From positions 1-16,606 of the forward strand of contig CAKPHZ010000026.1 of assembly GCA_934162265.1 (NCBI GenBank): a DNA stretch of 16,606 bases, read 5' to 3'. The position numbers were made by a program, and so were the translations under genes. The notes under the pieces are model-generated. The model saw only the letters and a program-made list of their open reading frames with translations. It did not search any database and was not told the DNA's origin. Positions within the stretch are counted from its first letter, which is position 1; every line of letters begins with the position of its first letter. Positions 8,090 to 15,700 of the stretch are shown here, in pieces. The DNA comes from an uncultured Bacilli bacterium (lineage in GTDB: Bacteria; Bacillota_I; Bacilli_A; RF39; UBA660).

Positions 8090-8138
8090 GTATATTCCAC
8101 TCTCTAGTCAGCATATTTTTAAATAGAGGAGGAAGACT

Positions 8139-9095
8139 ATGGAAAAAGCTTACATGGGAATTGATATTGGATCTATTTCCACAAAAGGAGTAATTATCAA
8201 TCAAGAAAATCAAATATTAGCAAGTGAGTACTTACTTACTGAAGGAAATCCTATTCAAGCAGTAAAAAGACTAATCAGTATTTTAAAACAAAAATTAAAC
8301 CATAAAAAATATCAAGTGGTATCGATTGGAACTACAGGCTCAGCGAGAAAACTAATTGGTGTAATATTAGGAGCAAGCGTAATAAAAAATGAAATTACCG
8401 CACATGCCATCGGAACAACTTCTATTTATCCTGATGTCAGAACCATTTTCGAAATAGGGGGACAAGATTCCAAAATTATTATCTTAAGAAACGGAATTGT
8501 TGTAGATTATGCAATGAACACCCTATGCGCTGCAGGAACAGGTTCTTTTTTAAGCTCTCAGTCAAGAAGATTAGGCGTAGATGTGAAAGACTTTGGAAAA
8601 ATTGCCTTAACAAGCAAAAATCCCACCTTAATAGCCGCACGATGCACAGTATTTGCAGAATCAGATTTAGTACATAAAGCACAAATCGGTTGCAAAAAAG
8701 AAGATTTAATCGCTGGACTCTGTAAAAGTGTTGCAGACAACTACTTAAACAATGTTGGAAAAGGGAAAAAAATTATCGGGCCAATTGTCTTTCAAGGAGG
8801 GGTTAGTAAAAATATTGGGGTCTTAAAAGCTTTCGAAGAACTAACGGGTCAAAAAATATTAGTAGATAAAAATTCTCACTTAATGGGGGCTTTAGGAGTA
8901 GCAATTCTAGCCAAAAAATCAGGCAAAGAAACACCTTTTTCTTTTGATATTGAAGATGTAACCTTTGAAACAAAAGGAAGAAACTGTCATGGATGTGCAA
9001 ATCACTGCGAGATTATCTATGTAAAAAGAAATGACAAGATTATTGATGCTTGGGGGAATCGATGCGAGAAAGGTCAAATCAAAATAACAGCATAA
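8139..9095 (+). CDS. 2-hydroxyacyl-CoA dehydratase activase-like ATPase (BadF/BadG/BcrA/BcrD family)
   Basis: A 318-residue protein of the ASKHA-fold activase family. Such activases use ATP and a [4Fe-4S] cluster shared by two subunits to inject one electron into a 2-hydroxyacyl-CoA dehydratase. Visible: phosphate loop GIDIGSISTKG (residues 7-17), EIGGQDSK (about 107-114), the cluster cysteines C130 (LCAAGTGSF) and C169 (RCTVFAESD), and FQGGVSKN near 225. It is longer than the roughly 260-residue HgdC type. The extra C-terminus has C283, C286, C290 and C309 in a CxxCxxxC...GNRC pattern. I recall this pattern from the junction region of very long activase fusions carrying DUF2229, but that is from memory. 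No dehydratase subunit lies in the window, so the substrate cannot be named. GAGGAGG (8126-8132) sets the start. Confidence 0.85.
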   Translation: MEKAYMGIDIGSISTKGVIINQENQILASEYLLTEGNPIQAVKRLISILKQKLNHKKYQVVSIGTTGSARKLIGVILGASVIKNEITAHAIGTTSIYPDVRTIFEIGGQDSKIIILRNGIVVDYAMNTLCAAGTGSFLSSQSRRLGVDVKDFGKIALTSKNPTLIAARCTVFAESDLVHKAQIGCKKEDLIAGLCKSVADNYLNNVGKGKKIIGPIVFQGGVSKNIGVLKAFEELTGQKILVDKNSHLMGALGVAILAKKSGKETPFSFDIEDVTFETKGRNCHGCANHCEIIYVKRNDKIIDAWGNRCEKGQIKITA

Positions 9096-9859
9096 TCCAA
9101 ATTCACCCAAGTTTTTACATTATAGCACTAGGCTTTGTCTTAACAGGATATTATTTAAATTTAATTATCTTTACCTCTCTAATTCTCTTTCACGAATTTG
9201 GCCATTTCACTGCTGCTAAACTCTGTCAGGCAAAAGTAAAAAAAATCGTGATTTATCCCTATGGCGGAAAAACAATTTTAGAAGATTATCTTAACAGAGA
9301 TATTTATCAAGAAATATTCATTGCCTCATCAGGTGTTATTTTTCAATTTATCTACTATTTATTTATTTGTTTTTTGCACCAAAAATACTTCATTAGAACC
9401 TATACTATGAATTTATTTACGCTATATAATAGTCAGATGATTTTTTTTAACTTACTACCTATCTATCCATTAGATGGAGGAAAAATCTTAAATATGTTAC
9501 TATGTATTACCTTTCCCTATAAATTAGCAAATCTTTTAACCATTACAGTATCTCTTGCAAATATTATTCTATTATTTACTATTCATATTTATCAATATAA
9601 TTATTCTAATTTAATGATTGGCTTAATTCTTCTTTATTATTTATATCTTTTTTACCAAAAAAGAAAATACTTATATCAAAAATTTTTATTAGAAAGATAC
9701 TTATACCATCTCAATTATCCAAAATTAAAAATAATAAAAAATATCAACCAAATGTATAAAAATAAAAGTCATCTAATTTATCATCATAAAAAATATCAAG
9801 AAGAAGCTAACGTTCTAAATCAGTATTTTAAAAATAAAAATAAACGCTCTATACAATAA
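9062..9859 (+). CDS. M50-family intramembrane zinc metalloprotease (SpoIVFB-like)
   Basis: A 265-residue multi-pass membrane protease. The zinc motif HEFGH (H44, E45, H48) lies in a hydrophobic helix, and the third ligand is D138 in NLLPIYPLDGGK (130-141). KKIVIYPYGG just after the first motif also matches SpoIVFB-type proteins. Known relatives cleave substrates within or next to the membrane, for example pro-sigma-K. The tail after about residue 200 is basic and Tyr/Lys-rich, with no recognisable CBS or PDZ domain. ATG at 9062 is preferred over TTG at 9050. The gene overlaps the activase by 34 bases, and its only ribosome site is a weak GGGGGA at 9052-9057, so coupling is likely. Whether the host sporulates cannot be told here; the substrate is unknown. 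Confidence 0.85.
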   Translation: MRERSNQNNSIIQIHPSFYIIALGFVLTGYYLNLIIFTSLILFHEFGHFTAAKLCQAKVKKIVIYPYGGKTILEDYLNRDIYQEIFIASSGVIFQFIYYLFICFLHQKYFIRTYTMNLFTLYNSQMIFFNLLPIYPLDGGKILNMLLCITFPYKLANLLTITVSLANIILLFTIHIYQYNYSNLMIGLILLYYLYLFYQKRKYLYQKFLLERYLYHLNYPKLKIIKNINQMYKNKSHLIYHHKKYQEEANVLNQYFKNKNKRSIQ

Positions 9860-9878
9860 AAAAATTTTTTGCTATAAT
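9850..9878 (+). promoter_or_regulatory. Promoter of the hybrid kinase gene
   Basis: TGCTATAAT (9870-9878) is an extended -10 with a perfect TATAAT. TATACA (9850-9855, four of six) lies 17 bases upstream. The start near 9885 is followed almost at once by AGGAG (9890-9894). Confidence 0.75.
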
Positions 9879-9903
9879 ATTATTAGAATAGGAGCGTGTA
9901 AAA

Positions 9904-11694
9904 ATGGGAAATCAAATTCAAATATTAGGACTTATTATAATGTTTTTGTTAATGGTATTTTATTGGATAGGGAAAGAAAAACAACCAACAAAACCAAATG
10001 CTTACCAATATTTATTAGTTGTTACTTATCTTTTAACATTAGTAGATATCATCAATTTAATCGCCTCATCCATAACAACAAACACAATTATTTATCAAAA
10101 ACTATATCTCTCTCTTGTCTTAGGAGGTAGCTTAACTGTATTATTTTACATTATTGCCAGAAATATTAAAGAAAAATACTGTATGCAATCTAGCTTAGCA
10201 GAAAAAAAATATTCTCTTTTAAAAGTAGGCTACTTTCTCTTATTCTTCTTTCATACCTTAATAATATTTATCCTCCCTTCTTTAACCATAAATCCAATAG
10301 GAACAACCACATTCATTATATTAGGCATCTATTTTATATTAACCATTCTTTCCATAATCACATCTGCAAAAACTCTAAATCCTAAAACGACATTTCATTT
10401 TTGGATGATTACAATCATTGAAGCAATTACTTTAGTTTTACAGTATTATTTAAATAATATGCTTTTTCTTACCGTTGGAAATATTGTTATTGCCTTCTAC
10501 CTATATCTAACACTAGAAAATATGGGAATAGAAGAACTTGAAAGCTTACGTATCGAAAATACTTATAACAAAGAACAAAATATCGATAAAGTTTCTTTCT
10601 TGAAAAATATTTCTCATGAAATCAGAACGCCAATTAATACTATAGACGGTTTTAGCCAAATCATTATGGAAACAGAAGATATAGAAGAAATTAAAAAAGA
10701 TGTTGCAGACATTAGAATAGCTTCTCGAGATTTAATTGATGTAATCAATGGAATGATTGATTTATCTATTATTGAATCAGGAGACTTAGAGATTATTCCA
10801 GAAAACTACAACATCTATGATGTTCTAGATAGCATTATTGAAATAACTAAATCAAAATTAAGAGAAAAAGATGTTGAATTAAAAGTAGAAATAGAAAAAA
10901 ATATCCCAGAAGTATTATGGGGAGACTCAGAAAGAATTAGTCAAATCATTTTAAATTTACTAAAGAATGCTATTAAATATACTGAAAAAGGACAAATTAC
11001 ATTAAGAGTAAATAGAATTAAATCAGAAAATATTTGTCGTTTAAAGATTGAAGTAGCAAATATGGGAAGAATTTTAAAAGAAGAAGAAATTAAAAATATT
11101 TTTAATACAGAAAAAGAAATCAATCAAAGTAATTTAAATTTATCCGTTGCAAAATATCTAATCGAAAAAATGGGAGGAAGCTTAGAAGTAAGCGATAATC
11201 AAACAAAAGAGTCTTGTTTTACCGCAACATTAGATCAAAAAATTATTAGTGAAAAACAAAATAGTTCTTCAAAAAGAGAAAAAATCTTGAGACCCTTTAA
11301 AGCACCAGGGAAAAATATTTTAATTGTAGATGACAACAAACTAAACTTAAAAGTAGCTGCAAGATTACTTAATCCATATGATGTTAATATTACAGAAGCA
11401 GGAAGTGGACAAGAATGTTTAGATATCTTGGAACAAAATCATGATTTTGATTTAATCTTAATGGATGATTTAATGCCTGGATTAAGTGGAACAGAAACCA
11501 TGACATTAATCAAGAAAATAGAAAGAATAGACGGATACTATATTCCAATCGTAGCAGTAACAGCAAATGCTACATCAGGTCAAAAAGAAAAATACTTAGA
11601 AAATGGCTTCGATGATTACTTATCCAAACCAATTAATCGCTATGAATTGGATAGTATCATGAAAAAGTATTTAAAAGGAAATTTGTCGAAATAA
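9904..11694 (+). CDS. Membrane hybrid histidine kinase with receiver domain and degenerate ATP-binding site
   Basis: A 596-residue protein. Residues about 7-201 hold six or seven hydrophobic helices with short loops and no large outer sensor domain. The dimerisation and phosphoacceptor box has H238 in SHEIRTP. The catalytic domain has a good N box (LNLLKNAIKYTEKG, about 350-363), but the G1 box reads ANMGRI where DTGxGI is usual (N386 in place of Asp), and the G2 lid reads NLNLS (410-414) where GLGLS is usual. ATP binding is therefore doubtful. The receiver (about 475-592) is intact: VDDN acid pair, phosphoacceptor D521 in MDDLMP, VTAN, and K575 in LSKP. A receiver on a kinase normally passes phosphate to an Hpt protein; one is encoded at 12998. 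The output target is not in the window. The protein may act as a phosphatase or relay rather than a kinase (inference). Confidence 0.9.
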   Translation: MGNQIQILGLIIMFLLMVFYWIGKEKQPTKPNAYQYLLVVTYLLTLVDIINLIASSITTNTIIYQKLYLSLVLGGSLTVLFYIIARNIKEKYCMQSSLAEKKYSLLKVGYFLLFFFHTLIIFILPSLTINPIGTTTFIILGIYFILTILSIITSAKTLNPKTTFHFWMITIIEAITLVLQYYLNNMLFLTVGNIVIAFYLYLTLENMGIEELESLRIENTYNKEQNIDKVSFLKNISHEIRTPINTIDGFSQIIMETEDIEEIKKDVADIRIASRDLIDVINGMIDLSIIESGDLEIIPENYNIYDVLDSIIEITKSKLREKDVELKVEIEKNIPEVLWGDSERISQIILNLLKNAIKYTEKGQITLRVNRIKSENICRLKIEVANMGRILKEEEIKNIFNTEKEINQSNLNLSVAKYLIEKMGGSLEVSDNQTKESCFTATLDQKIISEKQNSSSKREKILRPFKAPGKNILIVDDNKLNLKVAARLLNPYDVNITEAGSGQECLDILEQNHDFDLILMDDLMPGLSGTETMTLIKKIERIDGYYIPIVAVTANATSGQKEKYLENGFDDYLSKPINRYELDSIMKKYLKGNLSK

Positions 11695-11723
11695 TTGACT
11701 AAATTTCTTTTTTCTTTTATAAT
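11695..11723 (+). promoter_or_regulatory. Promoter of the M23 peptidase gene
   Basis: TTGACT (11695-11700) begins on the base after the kinase stop codon. TATAAT (11718-11723) follows after 17 bases. The start near 11730 coincides with the ribosome site, so the leader is about 10 bases. The TTG of the -35 box also opens the reading frame, but it is not the translation start. Confidence 0.8.
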
Positions 11724-11729
11724 GATAAT

Positions 11730-11735
11730 AGGTGG
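11730..11735 (+). promoter_or_regulatory. Ribosome site that fixes the M23 peptidase start
   Basis: AGGTGG lies four bases before the ATG at 11740. It supports that start over any upstream in-frame codon, and a signal peptide begins directly after it. Confidence 0.75.
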
Positions 11736-11739
11736 TAAG

Positions 11740-12900
11740 ATGAAAAAATACAAAGTTTTTTTATTATCGTTAATGAGTTTTTTTATTCTTTGTAATGGAG
11801 TAAAAGCAACGACATTAAGAGATTTATATAATGATTTATCAGCATTAGAAAAAAGTTATGCAGCTGCTCAGAAAAAGGCTAATATGACTCAGGCAGAAAT
11901 GAATAATGTAAAAGCAAGCATTGCTAGTACAGAAGCAGAAATTAGACAAGCACAACAAGATATTGTTCAAGCAGAAAGTGATATTGTAAAAAGTGAAAAA
12001 GATATTGCTGCCAAAAAAGAAGAAACTAATCAAATGTTACTTTATTTACAATTAACAAGTAGTAAGGGTAATAGTATGTTAGATTATGTCTTTGAAGCAG
12101 ATGATTATACAGACTTTATTTATCGATATTCTGTTGTTACTCAAATGACAGATTATAATCAAGGTTTAGTAGATGAATTAAATAATTTAATTAAAAGTCT
12201 AAATTCTAAAAAAGAAACATTAGCAATTAAACAAAATGATTTAGCAAAGAAAAAAAATGATTTACAAGCAAAATACTTAATCGTTCAAGCACAATATAAA
12301 GATGATCAAGATGACGGAATGAAAGTATCTGACCAAATTGCTCAAAAGAAAAAACAAATTAATTCTTTAAAATCTATCTGTAAAATGGATCAAGATATCA
12401 ATACTTGTAATGGAATATCTGCTGTTGATGGTTGGGTATATCCACTTGCTAGATTTACACAAACTTCAAGTTATGCAGAGTCCAGAGGATCAGTAAGACA
12501 TTATGCTGTAGATTTAGGAGTTGCCGAAGGAACAACAGTAAGAGCAGTAGCAAATGGCAAAGTTTTAGCAAGATATAGTAGTAGCTGTGGGGGATTAGTC
12601 ATTCAAATTCAACACAATTATAATGGAAGTAGCTATGTATCGCTTTATATGCATATGATTGATGGGTATGTAAATGTAAATCAAAATGTTACAGCAGGAC
12701 AACCAATTGGAACAAGTGGTGGGGGAGCAAAAGAAATTGCCAAATGGGGAGATAGATGTACAGAAGGACCACACTTACACTTTGCTATGGCAACAGGCGC
12801 AAGTACAATTGGAAAGTCTTCTCAAGCAGGTAGTACTTTCAATCCTGTAAGATTTTTCCCAGCAATGAAAGGTGAAAAAGCAAGTTACTATGGAAAATAA
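11740..12900 (+). CDS. Secreted coiled-coil M23 (LytM-type) peptidoglycan endopeptidase
   Basis: A 386-residue exported protein. The signal peptide (1 to about 24) has a KKYK basic start and a hydrophobic core, with cleavage likely after VKA. Residues about 30-220 form a long Lys/Gln/Ala-rich coiled coil with periodic repeats. The M23 domain (about 232-375) has all expected zinc and catalytic residues: H254 and D258 in HYAVD, H305 in MHM, and H345 and H347 in HLHF. Such enzymes cut peptide crosslinks in the cell wall. The coiled coil plus LytM layout recalls EnvC-type proteins regulated by FtsEX, so a role in cell separation or elongation is likely; no ftsEX is seen here. The gene sits between a hybrid kinase and an Hpt gene but has its own promoter and terminator. 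The domain appears catalytically complete. Confidence 0.9.
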   Translation: MKKYKVFLLSLMSFFILCNGVKATTLRDLYNDLSALEKSYAAAQKKANMTQAEMNNVKASIASTEAEIRQAQQDIVQAESDIVKSEKDIAAKKEETNQMLLYLQLTSSKGNSMLDYVFEADDYTDFIYRYSVVTQMTDYNQGLVDELNNLIKSLNSKKETLAIKQNDLAKKKNDLQAKYLIVQAQYKDDQDDGMKVSDQIAQKKKQINSLKSICKMDQDINTCNGISAVDGWVYPLARFTQTSSYAESRGSVRHYAVDLGVAEGTTVRAVANGKVLARYSSSCGGLVIQIQHNYNGSSYVSLYMHMIDGYVNVNQNVTAGQPIGTSGGGAKEIAKWGDRCTEGPHLHFAMATGASTIGKSSQAGSTFNPVRFFPAMKGEKASYYGK

Positions 12901-12910
12901 GAAAGTTAAT

Positions 12911-12947
12911 AAATTAGTAAAGTAAACTGTAAACTTTACTAATTTTT
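12911..12947 (+). terminator. Terminator of the M23 peptidase gene
   Basis: AAATTAGTAAAGT (12911-12923) and ACTTTACTAATTT (12933-12945) form a perfect 13-bp stem with a nine-base loop, and T residues continue directly after it. It is one of the clearest terminators in the window, ending just before the next promoter. Confidence 0.8.
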
Positions 12948-12948
12948 C

Positions 12949-12976
12949 TTTACATCTAAAAAAAATATTTTATAAT
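12949..12976 (+). promoter_or_regulatory. Promoter of the Hpt gene
   Basis: TTTACA (12949-12954, five of six) and TATAAT (12971-12976) are separated by 16 bases. The -35 box begins one base after the terminator T tract. The ribosome site AGGGAG (12989-12994) is only three bases from the ATG, closer than usual. Confidence 0.75.
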
Positions 12977-12997
12977 AAAATTGAAAGTAGGGAGAAT

Positions 12998-13357
12998 ATG
13001 AAGAATATAGAAATTTTAAAAAAAGCAAATATTGATGTAGATAAAGGAATAGAACTTCTTGGTGATATTGAAATGTATGATGAAACATTACAAGACTTTC
13101 TTGATGAATCAAAAGATAGAATGGAAAGAATACAAAAATCATTAGAAAAGGAAAATATGGAAAGTTACGCTATCGATGTTCATGCGATGAAGGGAGATGC
13201 GAATTATTTAGGTTTTACTAAATTAGCCGAACTTTCTCTAGCTCACCAATTAAAAAGTCAAGATAATGATATCAAGTACGTAAAAAGTCACTATGAAGAA
13301 TTAATGAAGGAAATTTCTAGGATAATCGAAGCAGTAGAACAATACTTAAATAGTTAA
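12998..13357 (+). CDS. Stand-alone Hpt (histidine phosphotransfer) domain protein
   Basis: A 119-residue all-helical protein. The phosphoacceptor is H62 in VHAMKGDANYLGF, matching the family pattern HxLKGxAxxxG closely. The helices before and after (about 22-48 and 75-118) fit the four-helix bundle. There is no kinase, membrane or output domain. Hpt proteins carry phosphate between the receiver of a hybrid kinase and a final response regulator; the hybrid kinase at 9904 is the obvious candidate partner, although the peptidase gene lies between them. The gene has its own promoter and is bounded by terminators, so it is probably transcribed alone. The downstream regulator is not in this window. 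Confidence 0.88.
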   Translation: MKNIEILKKANIDVDKGIELLGDIEMYDETLQDFLDESKDRMERIQKSLEKENMESYAIDVHAMKGDANYLGFTKLAELSLAHQLKSQDNDIKYVKSHYEELMKEISRIIEAVEQYLNS

Positions 13358-13383
13358 TCACATATTTTGTCAATCGACTGTAA

Positions 13384-13420
13384 AAAAAAGATAACTGTTT
13401 GTTGAATAGTTATTTTTTTT
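13384..13420 (+). terminator. Terminator of the Hpt gene
   Basis: An A-rich arm (13384-13396, ending GATAACT) pairs over 13 bp, with one G-T pair, with AGTTATTTTTTTT (13408-13420). The right arm itself supplies the T tract. The loop is 11 bases. Confidence 0.6.
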
Positions 13421-13429
13421 ATTCTTTTG

Positions 13430-13438
13430 TGTTAAAAT
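13430..13438 (+). promoter_or_regulatory. Extended -10 promoter of pflB
   Basis: TGTTAAAAT is an extended -10 (TAAAAT at 13433-13438, five of six). No -35 box is clear at 16-18 bases upstream; the region is occupied by the Hpt terminator. No operator for a redox regulator can be supported. Confidence 0.5.
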
Positions 13439-13462
13439 AATAAAGGAAATAGGAGGTATAGA

Positions 13463-15700
13463 ATGAAAGAACAATGGAACGGCTTCAATGAAGGAGCATG
13501 GACAAAAGAAATCAATGTAGAAGATTTTATCAAAAGAAACTACAAAAAGTACGAAGGAGATGAAAGTTTCTTATCTCTTCCAACAGAAAAAACAAAAAAA
13601 GTATTAAAAGTATATAATGATATGTGTACAGAAGAAGTAAAAAAACATGTCATTGATATTGATACAGTCAATCCTGCAGGAATTAATGCTTTCAAACCTG
13701 GATATATTTGTGATGAAGATGATGTAATTGTTGGACTTCAGACAGATAAACTAGGAAAAAGAGCAATTGTTCCTAAAGGTGGAGTAAAAATGGTTTACCA
13801 AGAGTTAGAAGCATATGGTTATAAAATGGATCCAACTCTTGAACATTTTATTAAAGATACAAACTTAGTAAAAACACATAATGATGGTGTATTTGATGCT
13901 TACACTAGTGAAATAAGAAGAGCAAGACACAATAAGTTATTAACAGGACTTCCTGATGCTTATGGTCGTGGAAGAATAATTGGAGATTATCGAAGAATAG
14001 CTTTATATGGTATTGATTATTTAATGGAAGAAAAGAAAAATGATTGGGACAACATGAAAATTACTGAGATGGATGATGAAACAATCAGACTTCGTGAAGA
14101 AATCTCTATGCAGTATAGAGCATTAAATGAAATAAAAGAAATGGCTTTAAGTTATGGATTTGATATTTCTAAGCCAGCAACTAATGCTAAAGAAGCAGTA
14201 CAATGGACTTATTTTGGTTACTTAGCTGCAATTAAAGAAAATAATGGAGCAGCAATGAGCTTAGGAAGAGTAGATGCTTTCTTTGATATCTATTTTGAAA
14301 GAGATTTTGAAAAAGGAATCTTAACAGAATCTGATGCTCAAGAAATCATTGATCAGTTTGTTATCAAATTAAGAGCAGCAAGACACTTAAGAACACCAGA
14401 ATATGATGAATTATTCTCAGGAGATCCAACTTGGGTTACTTGTTCACTTGGTGGTATGACAAACGAAGGAGAAACTTTAGTCAATAAAACAAGTTTCCGT
14501 ATCGTTCATACCCTAGAAAATCTAGAAAGTGCACCAGAACCAAACATGACAGTATTATGGGCAGAAAAATTACCAGAACCATGGAAAAAATATTGTGCAA
14601 AAATAAGTATTGCAACTGATTCCATTCAATATGAAAATGATGATATCATGCGTCCTGCAATGGGAGATGATTATGGAATTGCTTGTTGCGTTTCAGCAAT
14701 GAGAATTGGAAAAGATATGCAATTCTTTGGAGCACGCTGTAACCTAGCAAAAACTCTATTATACGCAATTAACGGTGGTGTAGATGAAGTAAGAAGAGAT
14801 TTAGTTATCCCTGGATTTGAAAAAATGACTGATGAAGTACTAGATTACGAAAAAGTAAAAACTGCATACTACAAAATGATGCATGAAGTAGCAAGAATTT
14901 ATTCTGATGCTATGAATATCATTCACTACATGCACGATAAATATGCTTATGAAGCAGGACAAATGGCATTACATGATACCTATGTAAATCGCTTAATGGC
15001 CTATGGAGTAGCAGGATTTTCAGTAGCAGTAGATTCTTTATCAGCAATTAAATATGCGTGTGTTAAACCAATTAGAGATGAAGAAGGAATTACTGTTGAT
15101 TTTGAAATAGAAGGAGATTTTCCAAAATTTGGAAATGATGATGATCGAGTAGATGAAATTGGAAAAGAAATTATTGAACAATTCTATAAAGAATTATCTC
15201 TTCATCACTGTTACAGAAATGCACACCCAACATTATCCATCTTAACGATAACTTCTAATGTAGTATATGGCTCAAATACTGGAGCAACTCCAGATGGAAG
15301 AAGGAAAGGTGTAGCATTTGCACCAGGAGCAAATCCAATGCATGGAAGAGATTCATCAGGCGCAATTGCTTCACTTAACTCAGTAGCAAAACTTGACTGG
15401 ACAAATTGCTGCCGTGATGGAATATCCAATACTTTCTCTATCGTACCAGATTCATTAGGACATAGCGATAATGAAAGAATAGAGAATTTAGTATCATTAC
15501 TGGATGGATATTTTATTCAAGGAGCACATCACTTAAATGTTAATGTATTAAATCGTGAAACATTAATTGATGCAATGAATAATCCAGATAAATACCCTCT
15601 ACTTACGATTCGTGTTTCTGGTTATGCAGTTCGATTCAATAAACTTACAAGAAAGCAACAAGAGGAAGTAATCGCAAGAACTTTCCACGAGAAAATGTAA
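13463..15700 (+). CDS. pflB: Pyruvate formate-lyase (formate C-acetyltransferase)
   Basis: A 745-residue cytoplasmic glycyl-radical enzyme that converts pyruvate and CoA to acetyl-CoA and formate without oxygen. The family is typically about 740-760 residues. The active-site pair C408-C409 lies in GIACCVSAMRIG, and the radical glycine G720 lies in RVSGYAVRF near the C-terminus; both match true PFL rather than glycerol or choline lyases. SNTGATPDGRRKG and NVNVLNRETL are also typical. ATG at 13463 follows the ideal AGGAGGT (13451-13457). Its stop overlaps the start of the activase gene by one base. This gives the host mixed-acid type fermentation; acetyl-CoA conversion genes are not in the window. 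Confidence 0.97.
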   Translation: MKEQWNGFNEGAWTKEINVEDFIKRNYKKYEGDESFLSLPTEKTKKVLKVYNDMCTEEVKKHVIDIDTVNPAGINAFKPGYICDEDDVIVGLQTDKLGKRAIVPKGGVKMVYQELEAYGYKMDPTLEHFIKDTNLVKTHNDGVFDAYTSEIRRARHNKLLTGLPDAYGRGRIIGDYRRIALYGIDYLMEEKKNDWDNMKITEMDDETIRLREEISMQYRALNEIKEMALSYGFDISKPATNAKEAVQWTYFGYLAAIKENNGAAMSLGRVDAFFDIYFERDFEKGILTESDAQEIIDQFVIKLRAARHLRTPEYDELFSGDPTWVTCSLGGMTNEGETLVNKTSFRIVHTLENLESAPEPNMTVLWAEKLPEPWKKYCAKISIATDSIQYENDDIMRPAMGDDYGIACCVSAMRIGKDMQFFGARCNLAKTLLYAINGGVDEVRRDLVIPGFEKMTDEVLDYEKVKTAYYKMMHEVARIYSDAMNIIHYMHDKYAYEAGQMALHDTYVNRLMAYGVAGFSVAVDSLSAIKYACVKPIRDEEGITVDFEIEGDFPKFGNDDDRVDEIGKEIIEQFYKELSLHHCYRNAHPTLSILTITSNVVYGSNTGATPDGRRKGVAFAPGANPMHGRDSSGAIASLNSVAKLDWTNCCRDGISNTFSIVPDSLGHSDNERIENLVSLLDGYFIQGAHHLNVNVLNRETLIDAMNNPDKYPLLTIRVSGYAVRFNKLTRKQQEEVIARTFHEKM

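Noticed and set aside
8088..8138. Promoter for the activase gene between the whiA terminator and 8139
   Set aside because: TTGTAT and CATATT-like boxes are poor and badly spaced. Transcription may come from incomplete termination or an undetected promoter.
9844..9897. ACGCTC (9844-9849) and GAGCGT (9892-9897) as a hairpin hiding the kinase ribosome site
   Set aside because: Only 6 bp, and the left arm lies upstream of the predicted transcript start, so it would act only on read-through RNA.
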